Positions 8,617-17,897 of a stretch of 64,000 nt of DNA are shown piece by piece. This DNA is from Lysinibacillus sp. G4S2 (lineage in GTDB: Bacteria > Bacillota > Bacilli > Bacillales_A > Planococcaceae): assembly GCF_030348505.1 (NCBI RefSeq), contig NZ_JAUCFJ010000002.1, positions 3,228,001-3,292,000 on the forward strand, in the 5' to 3' direction. Position 1 is the stretch's first letter. Each line of letters begins with the position of its first letter. The position numbers and the translations under genes were made by a program. Below the pieces are notes generated by a model. It was not told where the DNA came from. It did no database searches and saw only the letters and a list, made by a program, of their open reading frames with translations.

Positions 8617-9453
8617 TTATTTAGGTTCCCATGATACGAGTGCCGCATGGAAATCATGGCGATAATAATACCGCCCATTCTTTTCTTCAATAAATGGCAT
8701 GAGCGACTCCTCAACATGTGCTCTATTAAAATTAGTATTTAATATTTTTTTACTTTGAGTTGTTATAAGCTGCTCATAGCTTTCGTATTCATACACTCTT
8801 TCCAATGGGATGATTTTGCAATCTGCGTAAATATCCATCTCATATAGCAAGTTTAAAAATTCTATATAATCTCTTCGTGGAAATTTAATATCGTAGCCAT
8901 ACTTTTCGTACAAAATTTCATAATGGGGTTGAATCGGCCCTGTTGTCATGCCAATAATTGCACGTTTTTTAGCTAGACGATTCATATGGTAAAGGGCGGA
9001 TTTAATGTCATACATACGATAAAAACAATTGACACCGATGACGATATCGTGCGCTTCTACTTCATCCTCAGTAAGACTTTCCCACTTCGCATGAATATAA
9101 GACACATGCTGTTTATCCTGCATGCAATTTTGTAAATAGCTAAGAATGCTTTCTGAGCTATCTATACAAGTTAGCTGTCGCGCAGTATTAGCTAGCGGAA
9201 ACGTATAATTACCCCAGCCTGGACCAATTTCCAATACAGAATACTCTGGTTGAATAGTGTTCTTTATTTCTTGGAAAATTCTCGCAGCATAAGGATCTGT
9301 TTGCCCAGTCTTTTTACGTGCAATTGACTGTGCCCAAAACTGCTCCTCCAACTGATCATTGACCATTCTTTCAGGCATATGACCATGCCAATCCTTCATA
9401 CCTTCCTGCCATAATGCCTCATAATTAATGGCTAACGGTCCTTTTCTTGTCAT
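8617..9453 (-). CDS. Class I SAM-dependent methyltransferase, last gene of the cobalamin operon
   Basis: 278-residue protein with a Rossmann-type SAM site: motif I YSVLEIGPGWGNYTFPLA near residues 72-89, then CIDSS as the acidic strand end and HDIVIGVNCFYRMYD as motif IV. Its ATG overlaps the stop codon of cbiP by 4 bp, so it is translationally coupled to a cobalamin gene. No step of the known anaerobic B12 pathway is missing that a methyltransferase of this type would fill. The substrate is unknown; a link to corrinoid use, to cobalt or to methyl transfer is inference from position only. Confidence 0.75.
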   Translation of the reverse strand: MTRKGPLAINYEALWQEGMKDWHGHMPERMVNDQLEEQFWAQSIARKKTGQTDPYAARIFQEIKNTIQPEYSVLEIGPGWGNYTFPLANTARQLTCIDSSESILSYLQNCMQDKQHVSYIHAKWESLTEDEVEAHDIVIGVNCFYRMYDIKSALYHMNRLAKKRAIIGMTTGPIQPHYEILYEKYGYDIKFPRRDYIEFLNLLYEMDIYADCKIIPLERVYEYESYEQLITTQSKKILNTNFNRAHVEESLMPFIEEKNGRYYYRHDFHAALVSWEPK

Positions 9454-10949
9454 ACAGATACCTCTATATTCATTATTTCGTATACTTTTTTCATATCGAG
9501 ATTAGCACGGACATGCTTTGCCAGCATATTGTAAGCGTCCTCTCTACGTTCTGCATCACTTTTTACATCGCTCGGTAAAGTAGCGAGCCCTTTTTTCACG
9601 CGTATGTCATTGACAAGCTGTCGTGTAAAGGTACGATTATGGAATAAGCCGTGGAAATATGTTCCGATAACTTGATCATCAACACTTACTGCCCCATCCC
9701 CTCGACCATCCGCAAGTTGTAAAAAAGGTGAAACCTCGTCTCGTAAAATTTTTGTACGTCCAAGGTGAATCTCATAGCCAGTAAACGTATCTTTTCCTCT
9801 TGTTCCTGTCATTTGAACAGTTTTTTTATCGCCAACAAAAACAGTTTCCATCGGCAATAAACCTAAACCTTGCGCTGAATCGCCATTCCCTTCTACTGCA
9901 TCCGGATCTAATAACGTTTCGCCAAGCATTTGGAAGCCACCACAAATGCCAATAATTTTTGTGCCGCGTTCACGTAAATTAGTTATCGCTTGGTCGAAGC
10001 CTTGTGCCTTTAACCACGCTAAATCATCTATTGTACTTTTGGTTCCAGGTAGTATAAGTAAGTCAGGCGTACCAAGCTCATTGACATTACCAATTAAACG
10101 TACACCAACCTCTGGCTCATCGAAAAATGGATCAACATCTGTAAAGTTAGAAATGCGCGGTAAGCGAATCATAGCTACATCCACTGAGAATTCCCCAGGC
10201 TTTGGCTTTTTAAAGCGTAAGGAAGATAGTGCTAGCGAATCCTCAGCCTCAATATTGACATCTACATACGGCACAACACCAAGTACAGGAATGCCAGTTT
10301 CTCGCTCTACCCATTCAATACCATCATCAAGTAGTTCACGCATCCCTCTGAATTTATTAATGATTAGTCCCTTTACACGTGCCCGTTCAGCATCGTCAAG
10401 TAATGCAAGTGTTCCAACAATCGATGCAAATACCCCACCCCGATCAATATCAGCAACTAGCACAACAGCTGCATCTGCTAGATGAGCCATGCGCATATTT
10501 GCAATATCACGATCCTTTAAATTGATCTCTGCCGGGCTTCCCGCTCCTTCAAGTACAATCACATCATATGTATTTTGTAAAGTTCGTACCGACTTTTCAA
10601 CGATCGGCATCGCTTCTTGTACGAATTGATTACGATAGCTTTTGGCGTCCATATTTAAAAAATGCTTACCATGAACAATCACTTCCGATACCATATCCTG
10701 CTTCGGTTTAAGCAATATAGGATTCATATCCGTAGTTGCGACAACACGTGCCGCCTCAGCTTGTACCCCCTGTGCGCGACCAATTTCTCCGCCATCATGA
10801 GTTACAAACGAGTTAAGGGCCATATTTTGCGATTTAAACGGTACTACCTTTAGCCCATCATCCGATAAAATACGGCATAGCGCAGTACAAATCATACTTT
10901 TCCCAACATCAGAAGCCGTTCCTTGAATCATAATAGATTTTGCTGGCAT
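9450..10949 (-). CDS. cbiP: Cobyric acid synthase (adenosylcobyric acid synthase)
   Basis: Glutamine-dependent amidase of 499 residues that amidates the b, d, e and g carboxylates of adenosyl-cobyrinic acid a,c-diamide. The N-terminal P-loop-like GTASDVGKSMICTALCRIL (about 10-28) belongs to the dethiobiotin synthetase-like ATPase domain. The C-terminal glutaminase domain has the nucleophile in IIGICGGFQMLG (Cys336) and a histidine in YFHGLFHN. It is separated from the upstream cobO gene by a 430-bp repeat array, unlike the rest of the operon, where genes overlap or nearly touch. Confidence 0.95.
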   Translation of the reverse strand: MPAKSIMIQGTASDVGKSMICTALCRILSDDGLKVVPFKSQNMALNSFVTHDGGEIGRAQGVQAEAARVVATTDMNPILLKPKQDMVSEVIVHGKHFLNMDAKSYRNQFVQEAMPIVEKSVRTLQNTYDVIVLEGAGSPAEINLKDRDIANMRMAHLADAAVVLVADIDRGGVFASIVGTLALLDDAERARVKGLIINKFRGMRELLDDGIEWVERETGIPVLGVVPYVDVNIEAEDSLALSSLRFKKPKPGEFSVDVAMIRLPRISNFTDVDPFFDEPEVGVRLIGNVNELGTPDLLILPGTKSTIDDLAWLKAQGFDQAITNLRERGTKIIGICGGFQMLGETLLDPDAVEGNGDSAQGLGLLPMETVFVGDKKTVQMTGTRGKDTFTGYEIHLGRTKILRDEVSPFLQLADGRGDGAVSVDDQVIGTYFHGLFHNRTFTRQLVNDIRVKKGLATLPSDVKSDAERREDAYNMLAKHVRANLDMKKVYEIMNIEVSV

Positions 10950-10978
10950 AGTCTTTTTCCTCCGTATTTATAGTTAAA

Positions 10979-11390
10979 GCGCGGGAGCAGACTTTACTTC
11001 GCGGGTGTTTCCCTGCAAAGCGCAGGGATTCTGCTCCGGGCCGCGGGTATTTCATCACAAATCGCGGGTATTTCTCCAAAGCGCGGGTATTTCTCCTCGG
11101 GCCGCGGGTATTTCACCACAACGCGCGGGTATTCCGCCTCGTTCCGCGGGTATTTCTCCAAAGCGCGGGTATTCTGCCTCGCTCCGCGGGTATTTCATCA
11201 CAAATCGCGGGTATTCTGCCTCGCTCCGCGGGTATTTCTTCAAAGCGCGGGTATTCTGCTCCGTTCCGCGGGTATTTCATCACAAATCGCGGGTATTCCG
11301 CCTTGTTCCGCGGGTATTTCACCACAACGCGCGGGTATCCCCCCACAACGCGCGGATATTCCCCCGACGCACGGGCATCATTAGAATTCT
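10979..11390. repeat. CGCGGGTATT core array inside the cobalamin operon
   Basis: A tandem array of about 17 well-conserved units plus degenerate ones at the left edge. Each unit is CGCGGGTATT followed by 9 or 11 variable bases. Core starts at 11042, 11063, 11082, 11103, 11124, 11145, 11164 and onward give steps of 21 bp, with 19-bp steps where the spacer ends CAAAG. It fills the gap between cobO and cbiP. All long reading frames across it are low-complexity and shift frame at the 19-bp units, so it is not coding. A five-unit relative is at 60620-60714. Confidence 0.85.
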
Positions 11391-11917
11391 AGGCCTTTAA
11401 CTGCTGGAATTCCTTCGTCATAATAATGCTTGGTCGCATCGATGGTCGATACTAAATCTGCCATCGCGATAAGCGCTGGATTTGCGCTACGGCCTGTTAC
11501 TACTAAATGCATTGTAGACGGACGTTGTTTAATGGCTTCAATGACTTCGGCTAATGGTAGCACATCGTCGATTGGGAATTTTGTAATAGCCAGTGCATTG
11601 TTGAGCTCGTCTAATACGAGTAAATCAATACTGTCGTCTTGCAAGGCCGCTTTTGTTTTCTTCCATGCCTTTGCTAACGCAGCACGATGCTCTTCTGGTG
11701 TTTTTGTCCAAGTAAAGCCAATTCCCATTTGCTCCATTTCTACGCCAAGCTTACGAAGAGCAATTTGCTCTCCGTATGTACGCTCTGGTGATTTAATAAA
11801 TTGCATATATCGTACATTTAGGCCTCGACCAACTGCGCGCAGTGTGACGCCTAGAGAAGCCGTTGTTTTGCCCTTCCCTTCACCTGTATAAACTAAAAAC
11901 AAGCCTTTTCTAGCCAT
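11381..11917 (-). CDS. cobO: Cob(I)yrinic acid a,c-diamide adenosyltransferase
   Basis: CobO/BtuR-type corrinoid adenosyltransferase of 178 residues; it transfers adenosyl from ATP to the cobalt of corrinoids. The P-loop FLVYTGEGKGKTTASLGV (about 6-23) and the segments YMQFIKSP, LDELNNAL and LVVTGRSANPALIAMADL are diagnostic. It follows the nitroreductase gene by 14 bp. In P. megaterium the equivalent operon also ends with btuR; here it is followed by a repeat array and then cbiP. Confidence 0.93.
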   Translation of the reverse strand: MARKGLFLVYTGEGKGKTTASLGVTLRAVGRGLNVRYMQFIKSPERTYGEQIALRKLGVEMEQMGIGFTWTKTPEEHRAALAKAWKKTKAALQDDSIDLLVLDELNNALAITKFPIDDVLPLAEVIEAIKQRPSTMHLVVTGRSANPALIAMADLVSTIDATKHYYDEGIPAVKGLEF

Positions 11918-11931
11918 TGTTCAAGCCTCCC

Positions 11932-12492
11932 TTAAAGCCATGTTGTTTTTTCTGCAAATGGGGTACGTTTTTTGTCTTTAAGTTCCTGCTCTTCTGGGTA
12001 GCCAATAAAAATAGTACCTACTACTTTTTGTGATTCACTTGCGCCAATAAATGCATGCATACGCGGGTCATGAACTAGCCCTACACCGCGTGTACGCCAT
12101 ACGAAGCCAAGCCCTAGCTCTTCTGCGGCAAGCCACATGGACATGATGGCACTACATACAGCAAAGACATTATCTTCTGTTGCATCAGTATCATCTTCCA
12201 CAATATCTGCCGTAACAACGATGGCAACTGGTGTTGTTTGAACGACTTTTAACGAGCTTTCTACTAAATTTGGCTTTGTTGGGAATCGCTCCTGTAAATA
12301 AGCACTTGCCATCTCCTCATAGCGTTTCATTGCGTCGTCTTGAATTATATAAAAATGCCAAGGCTCACGCATACGGTCATTTGGAGCATAAGTGGCTGCT
12401 TGTAAAATTTTCTCGATTTTCTCTTTTTCAACAGGCTGTGTTGTGTAATCGCGAATCGCTCGACGATTTTTTAAAGCCTCAATTACTGTCAT
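11932..12492 (-). CDS. Nitroreductase family protein in the cbiY position
   Basis: FMN-dependent nitroreductase-fold protein of 186 residues. The N-terminal RRAIRDYTTQPVEKEKIEKI and YAPNDRMREPWHFYII segments bind FMN in this family. It lies between the uroporphyrinogen methyltransferase gene and cobO, the place of cbiY in the P. megaterium operon as I remember it. It may be a reductase that supplies Co(I) corrinoid for adenosylation, or a relative of BluB, which makes the lower ligand dimethylbenzimidazole. The usual BluB motifs are not clearly present, so I leave the function open. Confidence 0.75.
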   Translation of the reverse strand: MTVIEALKNRRAIRDYTTQPVEKEKIEKILQAATYAPNDRMREPWHFYIIQDDAMKRYEEMASAYLQERFPTKPNLVESSLKVVQTTPVAIVVTADIVEDDTDATEDNVFAVCSAIMSMWLAAEELGLGFVWRTRGVGLVHDPRMHAFIGASESQKVVGTIFIGYPEEQELKDKKRTPFAEKTTWL

Positions 12493-12516
12493 GTTGTTTC
12501 CTCCCTATGCTCAAAT

Positions 12517-13284
12517 TTATGATAAAGTAAGTCCTTGCTCTTCAAACCATTGAATTTTCTCGCGTACTTTGACGACTTCGCCAACGACAATCATGGAAGG
12601 ATTACGATAGCCTTCACGTTCAATAATGCTAGCAATTTCCTCAAGTTGCCCTGTAATGGTACGCTGTTGATCTGTTGTTCCCCACTCAATAACTGCTACT
12701 GGGGTAGTTGGTTTACGACCATTTTCGATGAGCTTTTTAGAGATATACGCAATATTACCAACACTCATATAAAAGGCAACTGTATCGATACCTGTTGCTA
12801 GTGCAGACCAATTTAAAAAGTCCTGTCCTTTTTCCTCACGACCATGTCCCGTTACGAGCGCAAAGCTTGTCGCAAAGTCTCGGTGTGTTACAGGAATACC
12901 TGCATATGCTGGAGCAGCAATTCCTGCTGTAATACCAGGAACGATTTCATAAGCAATACCATGATTTTTTAAGATTTCGGCTTCCTCTGCACCGCGACCA
13001 AAAACAAATGGATCGCCACCCTTTAAACGTGTGACAATTTTGCCTTCCTGCGCTTTTTCGACAAGTAATGTATGAATCTCATCTTGAATGAGGTGATGCT
13101 TACCAGGTAATTTACCACAGTACACAAGCTCAGCATCTTTTTTCGCAAACTCTAACAATTTTGGATTCACAAGACGGTCATACGCAATGACATCAGCCTT
13201 TTGAATACACTCTAGCCCGTACACTGTAATGAGCTTTGGATCTCCTGGCCCAGCTCCAACTAAATATACTTTTCCGTCTTTCAT
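12517..13284 (-). CDS. cobA: Uroporphyrinogen-III C-methyltransferase (SUMT)
   Basis: Makes precorrin-2 from uroporphyrinogen III with two SAM, the branch point to B12 and siroheme. The 255-residue protein has the tetrapyrrole methylase marks VYLVGAGPGDPKLITVYGLE at the N-terminus, RLKGGDPFVFGRGAEEAE, the VPGITAGIAAPAYAGIPVTH segment and VTGHG. It overlaps the upstream dehydrogenase gene by 4 bp. The pair supplies the precursor for the rest of the operon. Confidence 0.95.
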   Translation of the reverse strand: MKDGKVYLVGAGPGDPKLITVYGLECIQKADVIAYDRLVNPKLLEFAKKDAELVYCGKLPGKHHLIQDEIHTLLVEKAQEGKIVTRLKGGDPFVFGRGAEEAEILKNHGIAYEIVPGITAGIAAPAYAGIPVTHRDFATSFALVTGHGREEKGQDFLNWSALATGIDTVAFYMSVGNIAYISKKLIENGRKPTTPVAVIEWGTTDQQRTITGQLEEIASIIEREGYRNPSMIVVGEVVKVREKIQWFEEQGLTLS

Positions 13285-13919
13285 CGCGCTTCTCCCATCA
13301 GTAATTGTTGTAAATAAGCCTCACGTCTATCAATCTCTCCACTGCGCGTCCATTCTAGTAAGCTCGGTTCAAGTAATGATTGTAATGCTGCACGTCTTTG
13401 TGGACCTTTTTCAAACTTAGCAGCAATCATTAAACGCGCTTGCTGTAGGAAGCATACATAGTCATCATAAACGTCATCAAATTGCTCTTCGAGGTCCGCT
13501 TTAATTTTACGCGCTAGTGCTGGACTGGCACCTGACGTTGATACAGTTAACACTAATGGACCACGGCGTACTGTCGCTGGTGTAATAAAGTCACTCTCCG
13601 CCTGTGCATCTGCCCGATTGATCAGCTGCCAATGCTGCGCTGCCTCTTGTACAGCTTCATTTACTGTCGTATCATTTGTTGCCGCAATGATGAGTATTGC
13701 ATCATCTAAATCACGTGGCTCAAACGCTTTTTCACGCCACGTAATTTGACCTGATTCAGCAAGTGGTAGTAATGAGTCATCAAGGGTAGGACTAACAACA
13801 ACAATATTCGCTTTAGCTGGGAGCAGTGAAGCTACCTTCTGTGTTGCAACGTGACCTCCACCAACAATTACTACAGTTTTATATTCAACATTAATATGAA
13901 TAGGAAAATAATTAGTCAT
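13281..13919 (-). CDS. Precorrin-2 dehydrogenase (CysG N-domain/SirC type)
   Basis: NAD-dependent enzyme of 212 residues that oxidises precorrin-2 to sirohydrochlorin. The Rossmann motif VVIVGGGHVATQKVASLL lies near residues 16-33, followed by IIAATND and the family segment ADAQAESDFITPATVRRGPLVLTVSTSGASPALAR (given here as a description of residues around 104-138). It overlaps cbiA by 8 bp and cobA by 4 bp. The product is the substrate for the CbiX chelatase encoded upstream in the same operon. Confidence 0.9.
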   Translation of the reverse strand: MTNYFPIHINVEYKTVVIVGGGHVATQKVASLLPAKANIVVVSPTLDDSLLPLAESGQITWREKAFEPRDLDDAILIIAATNDTTVNEAVQEAAQHWQLINRADAQAESDFITPATVRRGPLVLTVSTSGASPALARKIKADLEEQFDDVYDDYVCFLQQARLMIAAKFEKGPQRRAALQSLLEPSLLEWTRSGEIDRREAYLQQLLMGEAR

Positions 13920-15279
13920 GATTTTTCACCTTCTTACAAGCTGTTAACCAGTTGTCAACAAGCTTTGGGTTAGATACAAAATGAAAATGGGTATAGCCAG
14001 CCACTAGATTTCCTGCTTGGTAGCCCTCTTGTTTGTTACCAAATCGACCTTTCGTTTGGTAAGCTGGTGTGTTATGTGTGCCGCTATATTTTGAATAGTG
14101 GAATTCATGTCCCTTTGCTTCTTCATCTGTACCAATTAAAAAATTATTTTGTGTGCCAAAAATTTCACGGTAACCGAGAGCCGCTAGCTTTGTTTGCATC
14201 GCTACCTCACCTGGAATAATACCTACCATGTCATAACGGTCACCATTACTATTCGTAATAGCCTCTGTCAAATACATGAAGCCTCCACACTCGGCTAATG
14301 TCGGTAGACCTTTGGCAATTGCTTCACGAATAGATTTTTTCACATCGGAATTTTCCGCTAATATATCAGCAAATTCCTCCGGGAAGCCCCCACCTATATA
14401 CAAACCGTCAGCTTCAGCTGGAACAGGTTCATTCGCCAAAGGTGAGAAAAATTGTAGCCTAGCTCCTTTTGCACGTAACAATGCCAAATTTTCTTCATAA
14501 TAGAAGTTAAACGCAGCATCCTTTGCTACGGCAATGCAAATATTTTGAGACGGTTGTTCCGCAAATAATTGCCCTGATTCTTGTAAAACAGGAGCCTTTG
14601 TTAACTCAAGCAATTTGTCTAAATCAATCGTCTCTGTCATTAAAGAGCCTAGCTTATCAAAAAATGTATCGAGTTCTCCTCGTTCAATCGCAGGCACTAA
14701 CCCTAAATGACGACTAGGAATATCTATCCCTTCCTCACGCTTCAAGTATCCGATAACAGGGATACCACACTCCTGCTCAATGGCAGCCTTCGCAATCTCA
14801 TAATGCCCGACACTACCGACTTGGTTAGCAATAACACCAACGATAGTAGGTTTGTCAGATAGTAATTGGAAACCTTTCACAACCGCCGCTACACTTCGTG
14901 CCATACTTGCACAATTGACAATTAAAATAACTGGGCTCTCTGTTACAACACTAATGTCTGCCGCAGAGCCAGCATCAGATAACGGACTTTTTCCATCGTA
15001 AAAGCCCATAACGCCTTCAATAATGGAAACATCTGCATCCATACTCGCACGCGCGACAATATCACGCACTGCTTCATGTGAAAACATCCAGCTATCAATA
15101 TTACGCGATATCCGTCCTGTAACAGCAGTATGATAGGTAGGATCAATATAGTCGGGGCCACATTTAAAGCCCTGCACAATTTTGCCCTTTTCTTGTAATG
15201 CTTTCATGAGTCCAATGGTAAAAGTCGTTTTACCAACTCCACTGCCAGTACCAGCAAGTACAAAACGATTTGTTTGCAT
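13912..15279 (-). CDS. cbiA: Cobyrinic acid a,c-diamide synthase
   Basis: Glutamine- and ATP-dependent amidation of the a and c side chains of cob(II)yrinate. The 455-residue protein has an N-terminal P-loop domain (GTGSGVGKTTFTIGL, about 10-24; GPDYIDPTYH) and a C-terminal class I glutaminase domain with Cys331 in LAECGGFMYLTEA. GYTHFHFVSNP close to the C-terminus supplies the catalytic histidine. It starts 11 bp after the stop of cbiG. Confidence 0.95.
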   Translation of the reverse strand: MQTNRFVLAGTGSGVGKTTFTIGLMKALQEKGKIVQGFKCGPDYIDPTYHTAVTGRISRNIDSWMFSHEAVRDIVARASMDADVSIIEGVMGFYDGKSPLSDAGSAADISVVTESPVILIVNCASMARSVAAVVKGFQLLSDKPTIVGVIANQVGSVGHYEIAKAAIEQECGIPVIGYLKREEGIDIPSRHLGLVPAIERGELDTFFDKLGSLMTETIDLDKLLELTKAPVLQESGQLFAEQPSQNICIAVAKDAAFNFYYEENLALLRAKGARLQFFSPLANEPVPAEADGLYIGGGFPEEFADILAENSDVKKSIREAIAKGLPTLAECGGFMYLTEAITNSNGDRYDMVGIIPGEVAMQTKLAALGYREIFGTQNNFLIGTDEEAKGHEFHYSKYSGTHNTPAYQTKGRFGNKQEGYQAGNLVAGYTHFHFVSNPKLVDNWLTACKKVKNHD

Positions 15280-15290
15280 AGGCTTCCTCC

Positions 15291-16412
15291 TTAAAATGTA
15301 AATCTAGCAACAGAGATTGTAGCATTGCCCGATTTTTTCTTCTGTAGCACAAGCGACTCCACCTGCGCGTAACGCATCGCTGCAGGCTCACTCACGCCGT
15401 ATGCTCCTGTATATTTAAACACTGTTTCCGAAGGTGATGGGAAATCAATTTCATTTAATTCAGCTGGTGAATACGTTACAAATTCCCAATCATATTTCTT
15501 TGTTACCTCAAGGAAGCATTGCTCATCTTTCTTTAGATCAATCGTACATAGTGCTTTAACACTTTTTTTCGAAAGTTTCAGCTCTGCAAGGGTTTCATCA
15601 ATAACTTGCTCAATTTCTTCCACCGATGTCCCACGATTACAGCCCATGCCAAGCACAACCGATTTTGGTCGATAAATAACACCATTTTCAAGAAGTACTT
15701 CTTCTTCAGGTTCTATGATGCGATCTGTAATAAGCAATGTCGCATGTGGTTTCGCTTCAATCGCAGCATGCGTTGACGAATAAATTTTAATTTGCTCAGG
15801 CATTGGTGTATCACGCATCCACCAGTCGCGTTCACCCGTTTCTTGAACGATTGCGACATGCTCCTCGTTAACAACAGAAGCACTTACTGGTGTTAGTTTA
15901 TCAGCACTGTCCCATACCCAGCCAAAACGTGCACCGAATAAATCAACAGGGATCGTCTTTTGCACATCTGAAGCTGTTGTAATAATTGGATTAGCTCCAA
16001 GTGCTGCAGCTACTTCATGTGTCAGCTCATTGGCTCCGCCTAGATGTCCAGATAACACGCTAATAACATTTTCACCACGGTCATCAATGACAACAACGCC
16101 TGGATCTGTCTTTTTATCCTTTAATATCGGTGCGATCATGCGTACAACTGCACCGAGTGAAATGATTAAAATTAAACCTTTATATTGCTTAAACAAGGTT
16201 GGCAGCAGCAAACGCACAGTACCTGTAAACATTTGTATATGCTTTTCTGCTTCATCGCCCTGCTCAAATTTACTCATGTAATATAAATCACTCGCCGCAA
16301 AAGTATGCTGCAAGCGACGTCCAAGTTGTACACCATGCTTAGTGATGGCTACAACAGCATAAGAATTTCGTTGCTCAACTTCTGGTAAGACACCCTCTTG
16401 TAACTCAATCAC
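15291..16412 (-). CDS. cbiG: Cobalt-precorrin-5A hydrolase
   Basis: Opens the delta-lactone of cobalt-precorrin-5A, releasing acetaldehyde, the step that contracts the ring in the anaerobic pathway. The 373-residue protein shows the middle-domain signature VISVLSGHLGGANELTHEVA and the C-terminal domain VVLGMGCNRGTSVEEIEQ. CbiG marks the oxygen-independent route. The start overlaps cbiF by 8 bp. Confidence 0.93.
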   Translation of the reverse strand: MIELQEGVLPEVEQRNSYAVVAITKHGVQLGRRLQHTFAASDLYYMSKFEQGDEAEKHIQMFTGTVRLLLPTLFKQYKGLILIISLGAVVRMIAPILKDKKTDPGVVVIDDRGENVISVLSGHLGGANELTHEVAAALGANPIITTASDVQKTIPVDLFGARFGWVWDSADKLTPVSASVVNEEHVAIVQETGERDWWMRDTPMPEQIKIYSSTHAAIEAKPHATLLITDRIIEPEEEVLLENGVIYRPKSVVLGMGCNRGTSVEEIEQVIDETLAELKLSKKSVKALCTIDLKKDEQCFLEVTKKYDWEFVTYSPAELNEIDFPSPSETVFKYTGAYGVSEPAAMRYAQVESLVLQKKKSGNATISVARFTF

Positions 16413-17190
16413 TCGTCTTCACGCCTTTTCTAAAGCCATGTGTAAAGGTAGCATCATATAATTTCGAACGATATTGATCCTTATCATGAATAGTCGGATC
16501 TAATGCCCAGCCAGCTAAAATCATCGCATGCTTACGAATACCATTCACACGCATTGCTTCATCCAGTTCAATTAATGTTGTACGTACGATTTTTTGATCT
16601 GGCCAAGAAGCTCTTTGAATAACAGCTACTGGTGTATCATCAGCCCAGCCTGCACTTTGCAATTCTTTTACGATTTTCTTCGTTAACGTTGCACTTAGGA
16701 ATAATGCAATTGTACAGTGGTGACTCGCTAAATCGCGTAGCTTTTCAAATTCCGGCACAGGTGTACGTCCTTCGGCACGCGTTAAAATAAGCGTTTGTGT
16801 TAAGTCAGGAATTGTTAATTCTGCCCCGATTGCCGCTGCAGAAGCGAAGACAGAGCTAACTCCAGGAATAACCTCGTAGCCAATGCCTTCTTTTTTTAAT
16901 AGGGCCACTTGCTCCATGATCGCGCCATACATAGCAGGATCTCCTGTATGCATACGAGCAACTACTTTACCCGCATTGACGCGATCTACCATGACCGCTA
17001 CCATTTCCTCTAAATGCATACCAGCTGTACGGATAACCTCCGCATCTGGCTTTGCTTTTGCAATAAGATCTTCATTTACTAACGAATCTGTATACATGAC
17101 AACGTCCGCTGTTTGAAGCATATGTAAACCTTTTACTGTAATTAAATCTGGATCACCAGGCCCAGCGCCGACAATATATATTTTCTTCAT
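16405..17190 (-). CDS. cbiF: Cobalt-precorrin-4 C11-methyltransferase
   Basis: SAM-dependent tetrapyrrole methylase of 261 residues. Motifs are IYIVGAGPGDPDLITVKGLH at the N-terminus, RMHTGDPAMYGAIMEQ and VIPGVSSVFASAAAIGAELT, the last typical of CbiF/CobM. It shares one base with the stop of cbiL and overlaps cbiG by 8 bp. Confidence 0.94.
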   Translation of the reverse strand: MKKIYIVGAGPGDPDLITVKGLHMLQTADVVMYTDSLVNEDLIAKAKPDAEVIRTAGMHLEEMVAVMVDRVNAGKVVARMHTGDPAMYGAIMEQVALLKKEGIGYEVIPGVSSVFASAAAIGAELTIPDLTQTLILTRAEGRTPVPEFEKLRDLASHHCTIALFLSATLTKKIVKELQSAGWADDTPVAVIQRASWPDQKIVRTTLIELDEAMRVNGIRKHAMILAGWALDPTIHDKDQYRSKLYDATFTHGFRKGVKTSD

Positions 17191-17897
17191 TATTTTCGCA
17201 CCACCATTAACGTTAAATATTCTAAATCAACACCGTCTAGCTCGCGCACATCCCAAATAACCTCCTCGTCAGACGTTACCTTTGTTACGACAGATGCCTT
17301 ATCAAGTAAATCTAAATCACGTAGTACCTCAAGCATTAAATCAATAACCTTCGCTACTTTTATGAACACCACTGCATCGTGACTTTCAATCGCTTCACGC
17401 ATTGCATCATAGTCATCGTAGGCAGGTACGATGGCAACACGGTCATCACCATCTGCCAGCGCAATTCCTAAACGTGATGCCGAACCATTGAACGAAGAAA
17501 TACCCGGAACTGTTTGAATTTCAACATCTGGATGCATGTCCTGCATAAGCTTCATCATATGGATGAACGTACTATATAATAGTGGGTCTCCCTCTGTTAC
17601 GAATGCGACGTCTTTGCCCTCTTTTAATTTTCCATAGACAAGTTCAACAGATTTTGTCCATTCTCGTTCTAAAACAGCCTCATCCTTAGTCATTGGGAAT
17701 ACTAGGCCAAGCATATCCTTTTCTTCTGGATTTATGTAAACATCTACAATTCGATGTGCATAGCTTTTACTGCCTTTTAACTTTTTTGGATACGCAATAA
17801 CAGGCGACTCCTGAATGACGCGGAAAGCTTTAACTGTAATTAACTCTGGATCGCCAGGACCTACGCCCAAGCCATATAAAATACCAAGATTACTCAT
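17190..17897 (-). CDS. cbiL: Cobalt-precorrin-2 C20-methyltransferase
   Basis: SAM-dependent methylase of 235 residues acting on cobalt-sirohydrochlorin. Seen motifs: [39 protein letters not shown] and [20 protein letters not shown]. The first has the extra VG spacing usual for CbiL/CobI. It overlaps the cbiET stop by 8 bp and touches cbiF. Confidence 0.94.
   Translation of the reverse strand: MSNLGILYGLGVGPGDPELITVKAFRVIQESPVIAYPKKLKGSKSYAHRIVDVYINPEEKDMLGLVFPMTKDEAVLEREWTKSVELVYGKLKEGKDVAFVTEGDPLLYSTFIHMMKLMQDMHPDVEIQTVPGISSFNGSASRLGIALADGDDRVAIVPAYDDYDAMREAIESHDAVVFIKVAKVIDLMLEVLRDLDLLDKASVVTKVTSDEEVIWDVRELDGVDLEYLTLMVVRK

Noticed and set aside
11005-11400. Long open frames on both strands across the CGCGGGTATT array, with YPR- or GYF-type repeats
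   Set aside because: They are by-products of a tandem repeat, shift phase at the 19-bp units, lack ribosome binding sites and are open on both strands.
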